Below are positions 7,768 to 19,966 of a stretch of DNA of 64,000 bases, in pieces (position 1 is the first letter of the stretch; each line of letters starts with the position of its first letter). This DNA comes from Methanothrix soehngenii GP6. Its GTDB lineage: Archaea; Halobacteriota; Methanosarcinia; Methanotrichales; Methanotrichaceae. The notes under the pieces were generated by a model. It searched no databases and had not been told where the DNA came from. It was given only the letters and a program-made list of their open reading frames with translations. Location of the stretch: contig NC_015416.1 in the NCBI RefSeq assembly GCF_000204415.1, forward strand, positions 2,046,001 through 2,110,000, written 5' to 3'. Position numbers and translations under genes: made by a program.

Positions 7768-10170
7768 ATGCAGATCACTATGGCTCACGGGGCAATCTGG
7801 TTGTGCATGGTTCTTCTAATCGGTTCAGGGTCAGCTGTAGATGTGCCCTTCGTCTTTGACCAGAGCACATCGGGCGTTGCTGGCTATACTTCCGCCCAAA
7901 TCGAGCAGGATCATACTGCCTCTCCCGATCTGGCTGGAGTGCCCATCGTCTCTTTGCCATCTGATAACGAGTCCCTGGAGATCCCGATTACAGGCGGCGG
8001 CAGTGGTTCAGGGACACAGGAGAAGAATATCGGAGAGCTCAAGAAGACCCTGGATGCCAGGGTAGAGCCTGATAACCCGCGGGTACGAGACGAGGCGGTG
8101 GTCCTGGCGCTCAAGTATCCCGGCGAGAAGACCATCGATCAGATAGTCTCCATCTATGACTACCTGAAGAATGGTGATGAATCTAAAAAGGGGTGGGGAT
8201 ACGTATCCGATCCCAGGGGCATAGACGATTTCATGTTCGCCAACCAGACTCTCAGGAATGGCGAGAGAGCGAACTGTGTGGGCGGTGGCGATTGCGATGA
8301 CTTTGCCATACTCATGTCCGCACTGGTGGAGTCAATCGGCGGAACGACAAGGATCATACTCGCACGAAACAACAGCACCGGGGGGCATGCTTATACCGAG
8401 GTCTATCTGGGGAGGATCAATAATAGTGATAGCGGCGACCAGGTGGAGGCGATCGTCGGTTGGCTGAAAGAGAAGCTTGATGCGGATAAGATCTATACCC
8501 ATATCGATACTGACACTAAAGACGTATGGCTGAACCTGGACTGGGGGCCGGACGAGAAGGGGTCCGCTCACCCCGGAGGGCCGTTCTATCAGGGAGACAA
8601 GCACATAGTGCTGTGTGTCAGGGATGAATTGGTGAAGACCCCTATGAGGCTACCTGAGAAATCCAATAAACCACCAAAGCTGATCAGCCTGACGGCAGAC
8701 AAGCTCAGCCCTCAGGAGGCGGGTGCTGCCATCACCTGGACCGCAGAAGCCAGGGATCCAGAAGAAGACCAGATGCTGTACCGCTTTTACCTGAACGATG
8801 AGCCTGCAACCAAATGGATCGACGAAGATATGTGGACCTGGACGGCAGAGGATTATGATGCTGGCGAGAACCAGATCGAGGTTCGAATAAGAGATGGAAA
8901 GCACGCAGGAGCGGAAGGATTCGATAGCAGAAAGGTCGCCAGCTTCGAGATAGCTGAGGCAGAGCAGACGCAGCCTGTGAATTGGAGCGAGGATGACAGA
9001 GTCGTACCTGAAGAGGATTCAGCGACGATGGATATGACTGCGGATGTGGATGATCGCATCGTATCTGAAGTAAAAACCTGGTCCAAGACATTTGGCAGAG
9101 AAGAAGATGATATAGGCTGGTCAGTCCAGCAGACCCTCGATGGCGGTTATATCATTGTGGGCGCTACATGGTCCTTCGGGGCAGGCTGGAGCGATTTATG
9201 GCTGATCAAGACCGATGATCAGGGCAACAGGCTCTGGGATAGAACGTTTGGCGGTGCAGAAAATGATGAGGGCTATTCAGTCCAGCAGACCCTCGATGGC
9301 GGGTATATCATTACGGGTTATACAGAGTCCTTCGGGGCAGGCAAAGAAGATCTGTGGTTGATCAAGACCGATAAACAGGGAAACAAGCTATGGGATAGGA
9401 CGTTTGGGGGAGCGGAAACTGATGAGGGCTGGTCAATCCAGCAGACCCTCGATGGCGGGTATATCATTACTGGCTATTCATTCTCCTTCGGGGCAGGCAA
9501 TGAAGATCTGTGGCTGATTAAGACCGATGATCAGGGAAACAAGCTATGGGATAAGACCTTTGGCGGAGAAGAATCTGATAGTGGCGGTTCAGTCCAGCAA
9601 ACCAGCGATGGTGGGTATATAATTACTGGCCTGACAGGGTCCTTCGGGGCAGGCGGTTATGATTTATGGCTGATCAAGACCGATGAACAGGGAAACAGGC
9701 TCTGGGAGAGGACGTTTGGCGGTGCAGAACTTGATGTAGGCAAATCAGTCCAGCAGACCCTCGATGGCGGTTATATCATTACTGGCTATTCATTCTCCTT
9801 CGGGGCAGGCAATGATGATCTGTGGCTGATCAAGGCCGATGAACAGGGAAACAAGCTATGGGAGAGGACATTTGGCGGTTCAGAACCTGATGTGGGCTAT
9901 TCAGTCCAGCAGACCCTCGATGGCGGTTATATCATTGCGAGCGAAACAAATTCTTTTGGGGCAGGCTGGAGCGATTTATGGCTGATCAAGACCGATGAAA
10001 AGGGAAACAAGCTATGGGAAAAAACCTTTGGCAGAGCAGCACATGATTTGGGCAGGTCAGTCCAGCAGACCCTCGATGGCGGGTATATCATCGTGGGCGG
10101 TACATTCTCCTTCGGGGGAGGCGGTGCTGATCTGTGGCTGATCAAGACCGATGACGAGGGCAATGTATAA
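7768..10170 (+). CDS. Secreted transglutaminase-like / Ig-like / seven-blade propeller protein 1
   Basis: An 800-residue exported protein and the first of five tandem paralogues. Domains in order are: signal peptide (1-23); family N-terminal module (VPFVFD...SPDLAGVP...IPITGGGS, 24-75); transglutaminase-like core (about 105-285) with Cys176 in GDCDDFA, His207 in GGHAY and Asp258 in LNLDWG; Ig-like domain (about 303-396, [14 protein letters not shown] to ASFEIAE); acidic linker; and seven repeats of 52 residues (437-800). Each repeat has the pattern [38 protein letters not shown]. Seven copies of this length predict a seven-bladed beta-propeller. The combination suggests a cell-surface enzyme with a binding platform. 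The substrate is unknown. Confidence 0.85.
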   Translation: MQITMAHGAIWLCMVLLIGSGSAVDVPFVFDQSTSGVAGYTSAQIEQDHTASPDLAGVPIVSLPSDNESLEIPITGGGSGSGTQEKNIGELKKTLDARVEPDNPRVRDEAVVLALKYPGEKTIDQIVSIYDYLKNGDESKKGWGYVSDPRGIDDFMFANQTLRNGERANCVGGGDCDDFAILMSALVESIGGTTRIILARNNSTGGHAYTEVYLGRINNSDSGDQVEAIVGWLKEKLDADKIYTHIDTDTKDVWLNLDWGPDEKGSAHPGGPFYQGDKHIVLCVRDELVKTPMRLPEKSNKPPKLISLTADKLSPQEAGAAITWTAEARDPEEDQMLYRFYLNDEPATKWIDEDMWTWTAEDYDAGENQIEVRIRDGKHAGAEGFDSRKVASFEIAEAEQTQPVNWSEDDRVVPEEDSATMDMTADVDDRIVSEVKTWSKTFGREEDDIGWSVQQTLDGGYIIVGATWSFGAGWSDLWLIKTDDQGNRLWDRTFGGAENDEGYSVQQTLDGGYIITGYTESFGAGKEDLWLIKTDKQGNKLWDRTFGGAETDEGWSIQQTLDGGYIITGYSFSFGAGNEDLWLIKTDDQGNKLWDKTFGGEESDSGGSVQQTSDGGYIITGLTGSFGAGGYDLWLIKTDEQGNRLWERTFGGAELDVGKSVQQTLDGGYIITGYSFSFGAGNDDLWLIKADEQGNKLWERTFGGSEPDVGYSVQQTLDGGYIIASETNSFGAGWSDLWLIKTDEKGNKLWEKTFGRAAHDLGRSVQQTLDGGYIIVGGTFSFGGGGADLWLIKTDDEGNV

Positions 10171-10243
10171 TGCCAGTGTCATCCATGAATCTGCTTGTGA
10201 CAGGACTATATGGTGCCTAAGAGGAGAATCCTCATACATATGA

Positions 10244-10270
10244 ATTAAATAATTAATAGCTGATAATGAA
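10244..10270 (+). promoter_or_regulatory. A/T-rich promoter-like element, array copy 2
   Basis: TTAAATAATTAATAGC is followed by TGATAATGAA and the ATG at 10271. Sequence and spacing are the same as in the other array copies. The rest of the 100-base spacer also matches the other spacers, including AAGAGGAGA about 55 bases upstream. Confidence 0.5.
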
Positions 10271-12412
10271 ATGCAGATCATTATGGCTCACGGGGCAATC
10301 TGGCTGTGCATTGTACTTCTCGTTGGATCAGGGTCAGCGGCAGATGTGCCCTTCGTCTTTGACCAGAGCACTTCGGGCATAGCTGGCTTCAGTCCGTCTC
10401 AACTTGAACAAGCGCATCTTTCATCTGCTGACCTTGCGGGAGTTCCCGCGGTGACACTTGCGGCTGATGACGAGGTTATGGTATTTCCTGTTGCTGGTGG
10501 CGGCAGTATGCCGGAAGGAGAAAACAGCAAGAAGGTGGGTGAACTCAAAAAATCATTGAGCGCCAGGACGGAGCCGGATAATCCAGTCGTCCATTATGAA
10601 GCGGTTGTCCTTGGGGCAAAGTATTCAGGAGATCATACCATTGATCAGATAGCTTCGATTTATGAATATCTCAAGAATGGCGACGACTCGAAGAGAGGAT
10701 GGAGCTATGTTCCAGATCCGAGGGGCATAGACTACTTCATGTATGCCAATGAGACGATAAAGATAGGCAAAGAGGTGGGATGCGCAGGTGCAGGTGACTG
10801 CGACGATTTTGCCATCCTCATGGCTGCACTGGTGGAATCCGTGGGCGGGACCACGAGAATTATTCTGGCTCATAATAATACTACCGGCGGACATGCCTAT
10901 GCTGAGGTCTATCTCGGTCAAATCGGTGAACAGAACAGCCTGGTCGAAGATATTATCAAGTGGCTGAAATCAAACTCTGATACGGACAAGATCTACACTC
11001 ATATCGACACCGACAGCAAGGATGTCTGGCTGAACCTTGATTGGGGAGCAGACAGGAAAGGTAATGCTCACCCCGGAGGACCATTCTATCAGGGAGACAA
11101 GCACATAGTGCTTTGCATAAGAGACGCCTTTAGCAGGACCCCGCTAAGGCTGCCTGAGGCACCAGAAGATGAAGCTGAACAAGGCACGCCTGAGCGGCGA
11201 GAGGATGGCAACAACACTATTGGCCAAACGGTCACAGAATCAATTCAAGAAGCGGTTAGTATCGACCAATCGCGCGTAGGGCAACAGACAACCAGCACCT
11301 CAGGCATAGAAGTCCAGTCCTGGTCCAAGACATTTGGCGGAGAACGTGGTGATAGAGGAGGAGCAGTCCAGCAGACCCTCGATCGCGGGTATATCATTAC
11401 TGGCGGAACAATCTCCTTCGGGGCAGGTCGTGGGGATCTGTGGCTGACAAAGACCGATGACCAGGGAAACAGGCTCTGGGAGAGGACATTCGGCGGAGAA
11501 GAATTTGATGAGGGCTATTCAGTCCAGCAGACCAGCGATGGCGGATATATCATTACGGGCTTTACAGAGTCCTTCGGGGCAGGCGATGGGGATCTGTGGC
11601 TGATCAAGACCGATGATCATGGAAACAAGCTATGGGAGAGGATATTTGGCGGAGAAGAACCTGATGAGGGCTATTCAGTCCAGCAGACCAGCGATGGCGG
11701 GTATATCATTACGGGTTATACAGAGTCCTTCGGGGCAGGAGATCTGGATCTGTGGCTGATCAAGACCGATGATTATGGAAACAAGCTATGGGAGAGGACA
11801 TTCGGCGGAGAAGAACCTGATGAGGGTATGTCAGTCCAACAGACCCTCGATGGCGGGTATATTGTTACGGCCTATACAGAGTCCTTCGGGGCAGGCGATC
11901 AGGATTTATGGCTGATCAAGACCGACGACCAGGGAAACAAGCTATGGGAGAGGACATTTGGCGGAGAAGAACCTGATAGTGGCGGTTCAGTCCGACAAAC
12001 CAGCGATGGCGGGTACATAATTACAGGCTATACAGAGTCCTTCGGGGCAGGCGATCGGGATTTATGGCTGATCAAGACCAATGACGAGGGCAGCAAGCTA
12101 TGGGAGAGGACGTTTGGCGGAGCAAAAGGTGATCGCGGCGGTGAAGTCCAGCAGACCCTCGATAGCGGGTATATCATTATTGGCACTACAGGGTCCTTCG
12201 GAGCAGGCAATGATGATCTGTGGCTGATCAAGACCGATGCCAGCGGCAATAAGCTATGGGAGAGGACGTTTGGCGGAGCAGATTGGGAATATGGCAGTTC
12301 GGTCCAGCAGATCCTCGATGGCGGGTATATCATTACGGGCTATACATGGTCATTCGGGGCAGGCGGTGGAGATTTGTGGCTGATCAGAACCGATGCGGAG
12401 GGCAATGTTTGA
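10271..12412 (+). CDS. Secreted transglutaminase-like / seven-blade propeller protein 2 (no Ig-like domain)
   Basis: A 713-residue paralogue. It has a signal peptide (1-23) and the N-terminal module, here the most divergent of the array ([21 protein letters not shown]). The transglutaminase-like domain has Cys177 in GAGDCDDF, His208 in GGHAY and Asp257 in LNLDWG. In place of the Ig-like domain is a 50-residue polar linker ([16 protein letters not shown] to [10 protein letters not shown]). Seven 52-residue propeller repeats fill residues 351-713. In this core it is closer to the transglutaminase-like protein at 2246-3355 than its neighbours are ([11 protein letters not shown] and MVFP versus [11 protein letters not shown] and LEIP). 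It may represent the older type in the array. Confidence 0.85.
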   Translation: MQIIMAHGAIWLCIVLLVGSGSAADVPFVFDQSTSGIAGFSPSQLEQAHLSSADLAGVPAVTLAADDEVMVFPVAGGGSMPEGENSKKVGELKKSLSARTEPDNPVVHYEAVVLGAKYSGDHTIDQIASIYEYLKNGDDSKRGWSYVPDPRGIDYFMYANETIKIGKEVGCAGAGDCDDFAILMAALVESVGGTTRIILAHNNTTGGHAYAEVYLGQIGEQNSLVEDIIKWLKSNSDTDKIYTHIDTDSKDVWLNLDWGADRKGNAHPGGPFYQGDKHIVLCIRDAFSRTPLRLPEAPEDEAEQGTPERREDGNNTIGQTVTESIQEAVSIDQSRVGQQTTSTSGIEVQSWSKTFGGERGDRGGAVQQTLDRGYIITGGTISFGAGRGDLWLTKTDDQGNRLWERTFGGEEFDEGYSVQQTSDGGYIITGFTESFGAGDGDLWLIKTDDHGNKLWERIFGGEEPDEGYSVQQTSDGGYIITGYTESFGAGDLDLWLIKTDDYGNKLWERTFGGEEPDEGMSVQQTLDGGYIVTAYTESFGAGDQDLWLIKTDDQGNKLWERTFGGEEPDSGGSVRQTSDGGYIITGYTESFGAGDRDLWLIKTNDEGSKLWERTFGGAKGDRGGEVQQTLDSGYIIIGTTGSFGAGNDDLWLIKTDASGNKLWERTFGGADWEYGSSVQQILDGGYIITGYTWSFGAGGGDLWLIRTDAEGNV

Positions 12413-12482
12413 TGCCTGTATCATCCGCGAAACTGAATGGACTATGCGGTGCTAAGAGGAGAAAGCCACATTATTTAGCATG

Positions 12483-12509
12483 AATTAGATAATTAATAGC
12501 GGAAAGCAA
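12483..12509 (+). promoter_or_regulatory. A/T-rich promoter-like element, array copy 3
   Basis: AATTAGATAATTAATAGCGG is followed by AAAGCAA and the ATG at 12510. It occupies the same position as the other copies, with TTAGATAATTAA replacing TTAAATAATTAA. Confidence 0.5.
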
Positions 12510-14948
12510 ATGCGGATCATTATGGCTCACGGGGCAATCTGGCTGTGCATGGTACTTCTCGTTGGATTAGGGTCAGCGGCAGATGTGCCCTTCGTCTTTG
12601 ACCAGAGCACTTCGGACGTAGCTGGCTATACTTCCGCCCAAATCGAGCAGGACCATACCACCTCTCCCGATCTGGCTGGAGTGCCCATCGTCTCTTCGCC
12701 GTCTGATAGCGAGTCCCTGGAGATCCCGATTACAGGCGGAGGCAGTGGTTCAGGGACACAGGAGAAGAACATCGGAGAGCTTAAGAGGACCCTTGATGCC
12801 AGGGTAGAGCCTGATAATCCGCGGGTACGAGATGAGGCGGTGGTCCTGGCGCTCAAGTATCCCGGCGAGAAGACCATCGATCAGATCGTCTCCATATATG
12901 ACTACCTGAAGAATGGTGATGAATCTAAAAAAGGGTGGGGATACGTATCCGATCCCAGGGGCATAGACGATTTCATGTTCGCCAACCAGACTCTCAGGAA
13001 TGGCGAGAGAGCGAACTGTGTGGGCGGTGGCGATTGCGATGACTTTGCCATACTCATGTCCGCATTAGTGGAGTCCATCGGCGGAACGACAAGGATCATA
13101 CTCGCACGAAACAACAGCACCGGGGGGCATGCTTATGCTGAGGTCTATCTGGGGAGGATCAATAATAGTGATAGCGGCAACCAGGTGGAGGCAATCATCG
13201 ATTGGCTGAGAGAGAAGCTTGATGCGGATAAGATCTATACCCATATCGATACTGACACTAAAGACGTATGGCTGAACCTGGACTGGGGGCCGGATGAGAA
13301 GGGGTCCGCTCACCCAGGTGGACCATTCTATCAGGGAGACAAGCACATAGTGCTCTGTGTCAGGGACAAAGTGCTGAAGACTCCTCTACGGATGCCTGAG
13401 ATATCCAATAAACCGCCAAAGCTGATCAGCCTGACGGCAGACAAGCTCAGCCCTCAGGAGGCGGGTGCTGCCATCACCTGGACTGCAGAGGCCAGGGATC
13501 CAGAAGAAGACCAAATGCTGTACCGCTTTTACCTGAACGATGAGCCGGCAACCAAATGGATCAACGAAGATATGTGGACCTGGACGGCAGAGGATTATGA
13601 TGCTGGCGAGAACCAGATTGAGGTTCGAGTAAGAGATGGAAAGCACGCAGGGGCAGAAGGCTTCGACAGCAGAAAGGTCGCCAGCTTCGAGATAGCTGAA
13701 GTCGAGCAGACGCAGCCTGTGAATTGGAGCGAGGATGACAGAGCCGTACCTGAAGAGAGTTCAGTGGCGATGGATGTGACTGCGGATGTGGATGATCGCA
13801 TCGTATCTGAAGTAGAAACCTGGTCCAAGACATTTGGCGGTGCAGAAAATGATTGGGGCATGTCAGTTCAGCAGACCCTCGATAGCGGGTATATCATTAC
13901 GGGCTGGACATCCTCCTTCGGGGCAGGCTACAATGGTCTGTGGCTGATCAAGACCAATGATCATGGAAACAAGCTATGGGATAGGACGTTTGGCGGAGCA
14001 GAATGTGATGAGGGCGATTCTGTCCAGCAGACCCTCGATGGCGGGTATATCATTATGGGTAATACAGAGTCCTTCGGGGCAGGCAATAATGATCTGTGGC
14101 TGATCAAGACCGATGATCACGGAAACAAGCTATGGGATAGGACATTTGGCGGTGCAGATTGGGATTGGGGCAGTTCAGTCCAGCAGACCAGTGATGGCGG
14201 GTATATCATTACGGGCTCTACATTCTCCTTCGACGAGGCAGGCGATAGGGATCTGTGGCTGATCAAGACAGGCGATAGGGATCTGTGGCTGATCAAGACC
14301 GATGACCAGGGAAACAAGCTATGGGATAGAACGTTTGGCGGTGCAGGACATGATGAGGGCAATTCAGTCCAGCAGACCCTCGATGGCGGGTATATCATTA
14401 TGGGTTATACAGAGTCCTTCGGGGCAGGCTCCAGTGATCTATGGCTGATCAAGACCGATGACCAGGGAAACAAGCTCTGGGATAGGACATTTGGCGGCGC
14501 ATATGGGGATGATGGCAGTTCAGTCCAGCAGACATTCGATGGTGGGTATATCATTACTGGCGGTACATCCTCCTTCGACGAGGCAGGCGATGGGGATCTG
14601 TGGCTGATTAAGACCGATGCCGAGGGCAACAAGCTCTGGGATAGGACGTTTGGCGGCGCATATGGGGATGATGGCAGTTCAGTCCAGCAGACCCTCGATG
14701 GCGGGTATATCATTATGGGTAATACAGAGTCCTTCGGGGCAGGCAATAATGATCTGTGGCTGATAAAGACCGATGACCAGGGCAACAGGCTCTGGGATAG
14801 AACGTTTGGCGGTGCAGGACATGATGAGGGCAATTCAGTCCAGCAGACCCTCGATGGCGGGTATATCATTATGGGTTATACAGAGTCCTTCGGGGCAGTC
14901 GATAGTGATCTGTGGCTGATAAAGACCGATGCGGAGGGCAATGCATGA
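12510..14948 (+). CDS. Secreted transglutaminase-like / Ig-like / seven-blade propeller protein 3, with a 30-base internal duplication
   Basis: An 812-residue paralogue with the full domain set: signal peptide, N-terminal module, transglutaminase-like core with the GDCDDFA / GGHAY / LNLDWG triad, Ig-like domain and seven propeller repeats. It is longer than protein 1 mainly because of a short direct duplication near 14240-14300, which repeats [10 protein letters not shown] inside the third blade. This keeps the frame but should disturb that blade or add a loop. Two other blades carry an extra residue (SFDEAGD for SFGAGD). Several repeats are nearly identical at the DNA level (for example around 14490-14560 and 14640-14700), which suggests recent repeat turnover. 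Confidence 0.85.
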   Translation: MRIIMAHGAIWLCMVLLVGLGSAADVPFVFDQSTSDVAGYTSAQIEQDHTTSPDLAGVPIVSSPSDSESLEIPITGGGSGSGTQEKNIGELKRTLDARVEPDNPRVRDEAVVLALKYPGEKTIDQIVSIYDYLKNGDESKKGWGYVSDPRGIDDFMFANQTLRNGERANCVGGGDCDDFAILMSALVESIGGTTRIILARNNSTGGHAYAEVYLGRINNSDSGNQVEAIIDWLREKLDADKIYTHIDTDTKDVWLNLDWGPDEKGSAHPGGPFYQGDKHIVLCVRDKVLKTPLRMPEISNKPPKLISLTADKLSPQEAGAAITWTAEARDPEEDQMLYRFYLNDEPATKWINEDMWTWTAEDYDAGENQIEVRVRDGKHAGAEGFDSRKVASFEIAEVEQTQPVNWSEDDRAVPEESSVAMDVTADVDDRIVSEVETWSKTFGGAENDWGMSVQQTLDSGYIITGWTSSFGAGYNGLWLIKTNDHGNKLWDRTFGGAECDEGDSVQQTLDGGYIIMGNTESFGAGNNDLWLIKTDDHGNKLWDRTFGGADWDWGSSVQQTSDGGYIITGSTFSFDEAGDRDLWLIKTGDRDLWLIKTDDQGNKLWDRTFGGAGHDEGNSVQQTLDGGYIIMGYTESFGAGSSDLWLIKTDDQGNKLWDRTFGGAYGDDGSSVQQTFDGGYIITGGTSSFDEAGDGDLWLIKTDAEGNKLWDRTFGGAYGDDGSSVQQTLDGGYIIMGNTESFGAGNNDLWLIKTDDQGNRLWDRTFGGAGHDEGNSVQQTLDGGYIIMGYTESFGAVDSDLWLIKTDAEGNA
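14240..14300 (+). repeat. 30-base in-frame direct duplication in a propeller blade
   Basis: The stretch coding [10 protein letters not shown] occurs twice back to back, with only minor base differences (AAGACAGGCG at one copy, AAGACCGATG at the next). It is absent from the equivalent blade of every other array gene, so it arose by local slippage or unequal exchange in this gene. Confidence 0.8.
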
Positions 14949-15026
14949 TGCCAGAATCATCTACGAAGCTGCTTGTGACAGGACTATGCGGTGCCCAAGA
15001 GGAGAAAGCCACATTATTTAGCATGA

Positions 15027-15053
15027 ATTAGATAATTAATAGCGGATAATGAA
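15027..15053 (+). promoter_or_regulatory. A/T-rich promoter-like element, array copy 4
   Basis: AATTAGATAATTAATAGCGG is followed by ATAATGAA and the ATG at 15054, with the same layout as the other copies. Confidence 0.5.
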
Positions 15054-17462
15054 ATGCAGATCACTATGGCTCACGGAGCAATCTGGCTGTGCATGGTACT
15101 TCTCGTTGGATTAGGTTCAGCGGCAGATGTGCCCTTCGTCTTTGACCAGAGCACTTCGGACGTAGCTGGCTATACTTCCGCCCAAATCGAGCAGGACCAT
15201 ACCACCTCTCCCGATCTGGCCGGAGTGCCCATCGTCTCTTCGCCTTCGGATAACGAGTCCCTGGAGATCCCAATCACAGGCGGAGGCAGTGGTTCAGGGA
15301 CGCAGGAGAAGAACATCGGAGAGCTCAAGAGGACCCTGGATGCCAGGGTAGAGCCTGATAACCCGCGGGTACGAGATGAGGCGGTGGTCCTGGCGCTCAA
15401 GTATCCCGGCGAGAAGACCATCGATCAGATAGTCTCCATCTATGACTACCTGAAGAATGGTGATGAATCTAAGAAAGGGTGGGGATACGTATCCGATCCC
15501 AGGGGCATAGACGATTTCATGTTCGCCAACCAGACTCTCAGGAATGGCGAGAGAGCGAACTGTGTGGGCGGTGGCGATTGCGATGATTTTGCCATACTCA
15601 TGTCCGCATTGGTGGAGTCCATCGGCGGAACGACAAGGATCATACTCGCACGAAACAACAGCACCGGGGGGCATGCTTATACCGAGGTCTATCTGGGGAG
15701 GATCAATAATAGTGATAGCGGCGATCAGGTGGAGGCAATCATTGATTGGCTGAAAGAGAAGCTTGATGCGGATAAGATCTATACCCATATCGATACTGAC
15801 ACTAAAGACGTATGGCTGAACCTGGACTGGGGGCCGGACGAGAAGGGGTCCGCTCACCCCGGAGGGCCGTTCTACCAGGGAGACAAGCACATAGTGCTCT
15901 GTGTCAGGGACAAAGTGTTGAAGACTCCCATGAGGCTGCCTGAGAAATCCAATAAACCACCAAAGCTGATCAGCCTGACTGCAGACAAGTCTAGCCCTCA
16001 GGAGGCGGGTGCTGCCATCACCTGGACCGCAGAGGCCAGGGATCCAGAAGAAGATCAAATGCTGTACCGCTTTTACCTGAACGATGAGCCTGCAACCAAA
16101 TGGATCAACGAAGATATGTGGACCTGGACGGCAGAGGATTATGATTCTGGCGAGAACCAGATCGAGGTTCGAATAAGAGATGGAAAGCACGCAGGAGCAG
16201 AAGGTTTCGACAGCAGAAAGGTCGCCAGCTTCGAGATAGCTGAGGTCGAGCAGACGCAGCCTGTGAAGCAAGATCGGATCGAGGATAACAGAGCCATACC
16301 TGAAGAGAGTTCAGTAGCGATGGATGTGACTGCGGATGTGGATGATCGCATCGTATCTGAAGCAAAAACCTGGTCCAAGACATATGGCGGAGAAGAATTT
16401 GATGATGGCACGTCAGTCCAGCAGACCCTCGATGGCGGGTATATCATTACGGGCAGAACATTCTCCATCGGAGCAGGCTTCAGCGATTTATGGCTGATCA
16501 AGACCGGTGACCGGGGAAACAAGCTATGGGAGAGGACGTTTGGCGGTGAAGAATTTGACGTGGGCGAGTCAGTCCATCAGACCCTCGATGGCGGATATAT
16601 AATTACGGGCTCTACAGACTCCTTCGGGGAAGGCAGCAGAGATCTGTGGCTGATAAAGACCGATGACCAGGGAAACAAGCTATGGGAGAGGACGTTTGGC
16701 GGAGCACATTATGATGAGGTCAGTTCAGTCCAGCAGACATTCGATGGTGGGTATATCATTACTGGCGGTACATCCTCCTTCGGGGCAGGAGATATGGATC
16801 TGTGGCTGATAAAGACCGACGACCAGGGAAACAAGCTATGGGAGAGGACGTTTGGCGGAGCACATTATGATGAGGGCGAGTCAGTCCATCAGACTCTTGA
16901 TGGCGGGTATATCATTACGGGCTCTACAGAGTCCTTCGGGGAAGGCAGCAATGATTTATGGCTGATCAAAGCAGATGCGGAGGGCAATGATCTGTGGGAT
17001 AAGACGTTTGGCGGATTAGAAAGTGATTGGGGCTATTCAGTCCAGCAGACCCTCGATGGTGGCTATATCATTACGGGCGAAACATCCTCCTTCGGAGAAG
17101 GCGAAAGAGATCTGTGGCTGATAAAGACCGATGACCAGGGAAACAAGATCTGGGGTAGGACATTTGGCGGTGCGGAAGATGATGAGGGCAAGTCAGTCCA
17201 GCAGACCCACGATGGTGGCTATATCATTACGGGCGAAACATCCTCCTTCGGGGAAGGCGAAAGAGATCTGTGGCTGATAAAGACCGATGAACAGGGCAGC
17301 AAGCTATGGGATAGAACATTTGGCGGTGCGGAAGATGATGAGGGCAAGTCAGTCCAGCAGACCCACGATGGTGGCTATATCATTACGGGCGAAACATCCT
17401 CCTTCGGGGAAGGCGAAGGAGATCTGTGGCTGATCAAGACCGATGAACAGGGCAATGTATGA
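15054..17462 (+). CDS. Secreted transglutaminase-like / Ig-like / seven-blade propeller protein 4
   Basis: An 802-residue paralogue. From the signal peptide through the Ig-like domain it is almost identical to protein 3; the N-terminal 280 residues differ at only a few positions. The catalytic triad is kept. Between the Ig-like domain and the propeller the linker differs ([19 protein letters not shown]). The seven 52-residue repeats are distinctive, with SFGEGE/SFGEGS loops where other genes have SFGAG, and VHQTLDGG in two blades. The contrast between near-identical N-terminal enzymes and diverged propellers is consistent with homogenisation of the enzyme and diversification of the propeller face. 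Confidence 0.85.
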   Translation: MQITMAHGAIWLCMVLLVGLGSAADVPFVFDQSTSDVAGYTSAQIEQDHTTSPDLAGVPIVSSPSDNESLEIPITGGGSGSGTQEKNIGELKRTLDARVEPDNPRVRDEAVVLALKYPGEKTIDQIVSIYDYLKNGDESKKGWGYVSDPRGIDDFMFANQTLRNGERANCVGGGDCDDFAILMSALVESIGGTTRIILARNNSTGGHAYTEVYLGRINNSDSGDQVEAIIDWLKEKLDADKIYTHIDTDTKDVWLNLDWGPDEKGSAHPGGPFYQGDKHIVLCVRDKVLKTPMRLPEKSNKPPKLISLTADKSSPQEAGAAITWTAEARDPEEDQMLYRFYLNDEPATKWINEDMWTWTAEDYDSGENQIEVRIRDGKHAGAEGFDSRKVASFEIAEVEQTQPVKQDRIEDNRAIPEESSVAMDVTADVDDRIVSEAKTWSKTYGGEEFDDGTSVQQTLDGGYIITGRTFSIGAGFSDLWLIKTGDRGNKLWERTFGGEEFDVGESVHQTLDGGYIITGSTDSFGEGSRDLWLIKTDDQGNKLWERTFGGAHYDEVSSVQQTFDGGYIITGGTSSFGAGDMDLWLIKTDDQGNKLWERTFGGAHYDEGESVHQTLDGGYIITGSTESFGEGSNDLWLIKADAEGNDLWDKTFGGLESDWGYSVQQTLDGGYIITGETSSFGEGERDLWLIKTDDQGNKIWGRTFGGAEDDEGKSVQQTHDGGYIITGETSSFGEGERDLWLIKTDEQGSKLWDRTFGGAEDDEGKSVQQTHDGGYIITGETSSFGEGEGDLWLIKTDEQGNV

Positions 17463-17529
17463 TGCCTGTATCCGCGAAGCTGAATGGACTATGCGATGCC
17501 AAGAGGAGAAAGCCACATATATTTCGCAT

Positions 17530-17558
17530 GAATTAGATAATTAATAGCGGACAAGCAA
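17530..17558 (+). promoter_or_regulatory. A/T-rich promoter-like element, array copy 5
   Basis: AATTAGATAATTAATAGCGG is followed by ACAAGCAA and the ATG at 17559. The upstream spacer is the same type as between the other array genes. Confidence 0.5.
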
Positions 17559-19703
17559 ATGCAGATCATTATGGCTCACGGAGCAATCTGGCTGTGCATG
17601 GTACTTCTCGTTGGATCAGGGTCAGCAGCAGATGTGCCCTTCGTCTTTGACCAGAGCACTTCGGACGTAGCTGGCTATACTTCCGCCCAAATCGAGCAGG
17701 ACCATACCACATCTCCCGATCTGGCTGGAGTGCCCATCGTCTCTTCACCGTCTGATAACGAGTCCCTGGAGATCCCGATTACAGGCGGAGGCAGTGGTTC
17801 AGGGACACAGGAGAAGAACATCGGAGAGCTCAAGAGGACCCTGGATGCCAGGGTAGAGCCTGACAACCCGCGGGTACGAGATGAGGCGGTGGTCCTGGCG
17901 CTCAAGTATCCCGGCGAGAAGACCATCGATCAGATAGTATCCATCTATGACTACCTGAAGAATGGTGATGAATCTAAGAAAGGGTGGGGATACGTATCTG
18001 ACCCCAGGGGCATAGACGATTTCATGTTCGCCAACCAGACTCTCAGGAATGGCGAGAGAGCGAACTGTGTGGGCGGTGGCGATTGCGATGATTTTGCCAT
18101 ACTCATGTCTGCACTGGTGGAGTCAATCGGCGGAACGACAAGGATCATACTCGCAAGAAACAACAGCACCGGGGGGCATGCTTATGCTGAGGTCTATCTG
18201 GGGAGGATCAATAATAGTGATAGCGGCGGCCAGGTGGAGGCGATCGTCGGTTGGCTGAAAGAGAAGCTTGATGCGGATAAGATCTATACCCATATCGATA
18301 CTGACACTAAAGACGTATGGCTGAACCTGGACTGGGGGCCGGACGAGAAGGGGTCTGCTCACCCCGGAGGGCCGTTCTATCAAGGAGACAAGCACATAGT
18401 GCTGTGCATAAGAGATGCCTTTAGCAGGACCCCGCTAAGGCTGCCGGAGGCACCAGAAGATGAAGCTGAACAAGGCACGTCTGAGCGGCAGGAGGCTGGC
18501 AACAAAACCATTGGCCAAACGGTCACTAAATCAATTCAAGAAGCAGTTAGTATCAATCAATCGCGCGTAGGGCAACAGACAACCAGCACCTCAGGCATAG
18601 AAGTCCAGTCCTGGTCCAAGACATTTTGCAGGGAAGAAAATAATATAGGCTGGTCAGTCCAGCAGACCCTCGATGGCGGGTATATCATTACTGGCTACAC
18701 AGGGTCCTTCAGGGCAGGCAAGTATGATCTTTGGCTGATAAAGACCGATGACCAGGGAAACGGGCTATGGGAGAGGACGTTTGGCGGAGCAAATTATCAT
18801 TATAGCTATTCAGTCCAGCAGACTCTCGATGGCGGGTATATCATTACGGGCTCTACATACTCCTTCGGGGCAGGCAGTTCCGATCTGTGGCTGATCAAGA
18901 CCGATGACCAGGGAAACAGGCTATGGGAGAGGACGTTTGGCGGAGCAGAATATGATTGGGGCATGTCAGTCCAGCAGACTCTCGATGGCGGGTATATCAT
19001 TACGGGCTCTACATACTCCTTCGGGGCAGGCAGCAGAGATCTGTGGCTGATCAAGACCGATGACCAGGGAAACAGGCTATGGGATAGGACATTTGGCGGA
19101 GAAGAACATGATTGGGGCACGTCAGTCCAGCAGACCCTCGATGGCGGGTATATCATTACGGGCTCTACATACTCCTTCGGGGCAGGCAGCAGAGATCTAT
19201 GGCTGATCAAGACCGATAACCAGGGCAACAGGCTATGGGATAGGACATTTGGCGGAGAAGAAGATGATGTGGGCGAGTCAGTCCAGCAGGCCCACGATGG
19301 CGGGTATATCATTACGGGCTCTACATACTCCTTCGGGGCAGGCAGTTCCGATCTGTGGCTGATCAAGACCGATGACCAGGGAAACAGGCTATGGGAGAGG
19401 ACGTTTGGCGGAGAAGAATCTGATAAGGGCTATTCAGTCCAGCAGACTCTCGATGGCGAGTATATAATTACCGGCTATACAGGGTCTTTCGGGACAGGTA
19501 ATAGCGATCTATGGTTGATCAAGACCGATGACGAGGGCAACAAGATCTGGGATAGAACGTTTGGCGGAGCAGAATATGATGATGGCAAGTCAGTCCAGCA
19601 GACCCTCGATGGCGGGTATATCATTACGGGCTCTACATACTCCTTCGGGGCAGGCATTGGAGATCTGTGGCTTATCAAGACCGATGCGGAAGGCAATGTA
19701 TGA
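17559..19703 (+). CDS. Secreted transglutaminase-like / seven-blade propeller protein 5 (mosaic)
   Basis: A 714-residue paralogue built from two parents. Up to about residue 280 it matches proteins 3 and 4 ([43 protein letters not shown]). From [20 protein letters not shown] onward it switches to the linker of protein 2 ([10 protein letters not shown]) and lacks the Ig-like domain. The catalytic triad is intact. Seven 52-residue propeller repeats follow. The first has changed glycines (TFCREENN for TFGG..D) and several have a conserved [10 protein letters not shown] loop. A single exchange near 18390-18410 explains the structure. Confidence 0.85.
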   Translation: MQIIMAHGAIWLCMVLLVGSGSAADVPFVFDQSTSDVAGYTSAQIEQDHTTSPDLAGVPIVSSPSDNESLEIPITGGGSGSGTQEKNIGELKRTLDARVEPDNPRVRDEAVVLALKYPGEKTIDQIVSIYDYLKNGDESKKGWGYVSDPRGIDDFMFANQTLRNGERANCVGGGDCDDFAILMSALVESIGGTTRIILARNNSTGGHAYAEVYLGRINNSDSGGQVEAIVGWLKEKLDADKIYTHIDTDTKDVWLNLDWGPDEKGSAHPGGPFYQGDKHIVLCIRDAFSRTPLRLPEAPEDEAEQGTSERQEAGNKTIGQTVTKSIQEAVSINQSRVGQQTTSTSGIEVQSWSKTFCREENNIGWSVQQTLDGGYIITGYTGSFRAGKYDLWLIKTDDQGNGLWERTFGGANYHYSYSVQQTLDGGYIITGSTYSFGAGSSDLWLIKTDDQGNRLWERTFGGAEYDWGMSVQQTLDGGYIITGSTYSFGAGSRDLWLIKTDDQGNRLWDRTFGGEEHDWGTSVQQTLDGGYIITGSTYSFGAGSRDLWLIKTDNQGNRLWDRTFGGEEDDVGESVQQAHDGGYIITGSTYSFGAGSSDLWLIKTDDQGNRLWERTFGGEESDKGYSVQQTLDGEYIITGYTGSFGTGNSDLWLIKTDDEGNKIWDRTFGGAEYDDGKSVQQTLDGGYIITGSTYSFGAGIGDLWLIKTDAEGNV

Positions 19704-19966
19704 TGCCAGTATCATCTACGAGGCTGCTTGTGACGGTAAATGTCCGGAAATCTTAAATTTTCAATCACCGGGGCCACGATGCTCCCGCAGGCGCAACCGA
19801 GAAGAAGGCGCATGACATGAAGCGGATATTGGGCCAGAAGTGGAGGCAGATGATCCGGCAGTGATCGAAAAAGGCTGTCCTGGTATCGCGTGCTCTGCTA
19901 GCTTCTTCGCCATTTTTTTTAGCAGCAGATCCTCTGCATAAAAGGATAGCATCCATAAATTCTCTT

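Noticed and set aside
15294-16271. 325-codon minus-strand open frame opposite array gene 4
   Set aside because: It is antisense to a well-supported transglutaminase/Ig-like coding region and its composition mirrors that gene.
14117-19696. Long minus-strand open frames opposite the propeller repeats
   Set aside because: They repeat the Pro/Ser/Leu-rich pattern expected from antisense reading of the repeats and have no start signals or family match.
9080-19700. CRISPR-like or satellite array from the 156-base periodicity
   Set aside because: The periodicity is in frame, diverged and protein-coding (52-residue propeller repeats), with no spacers.
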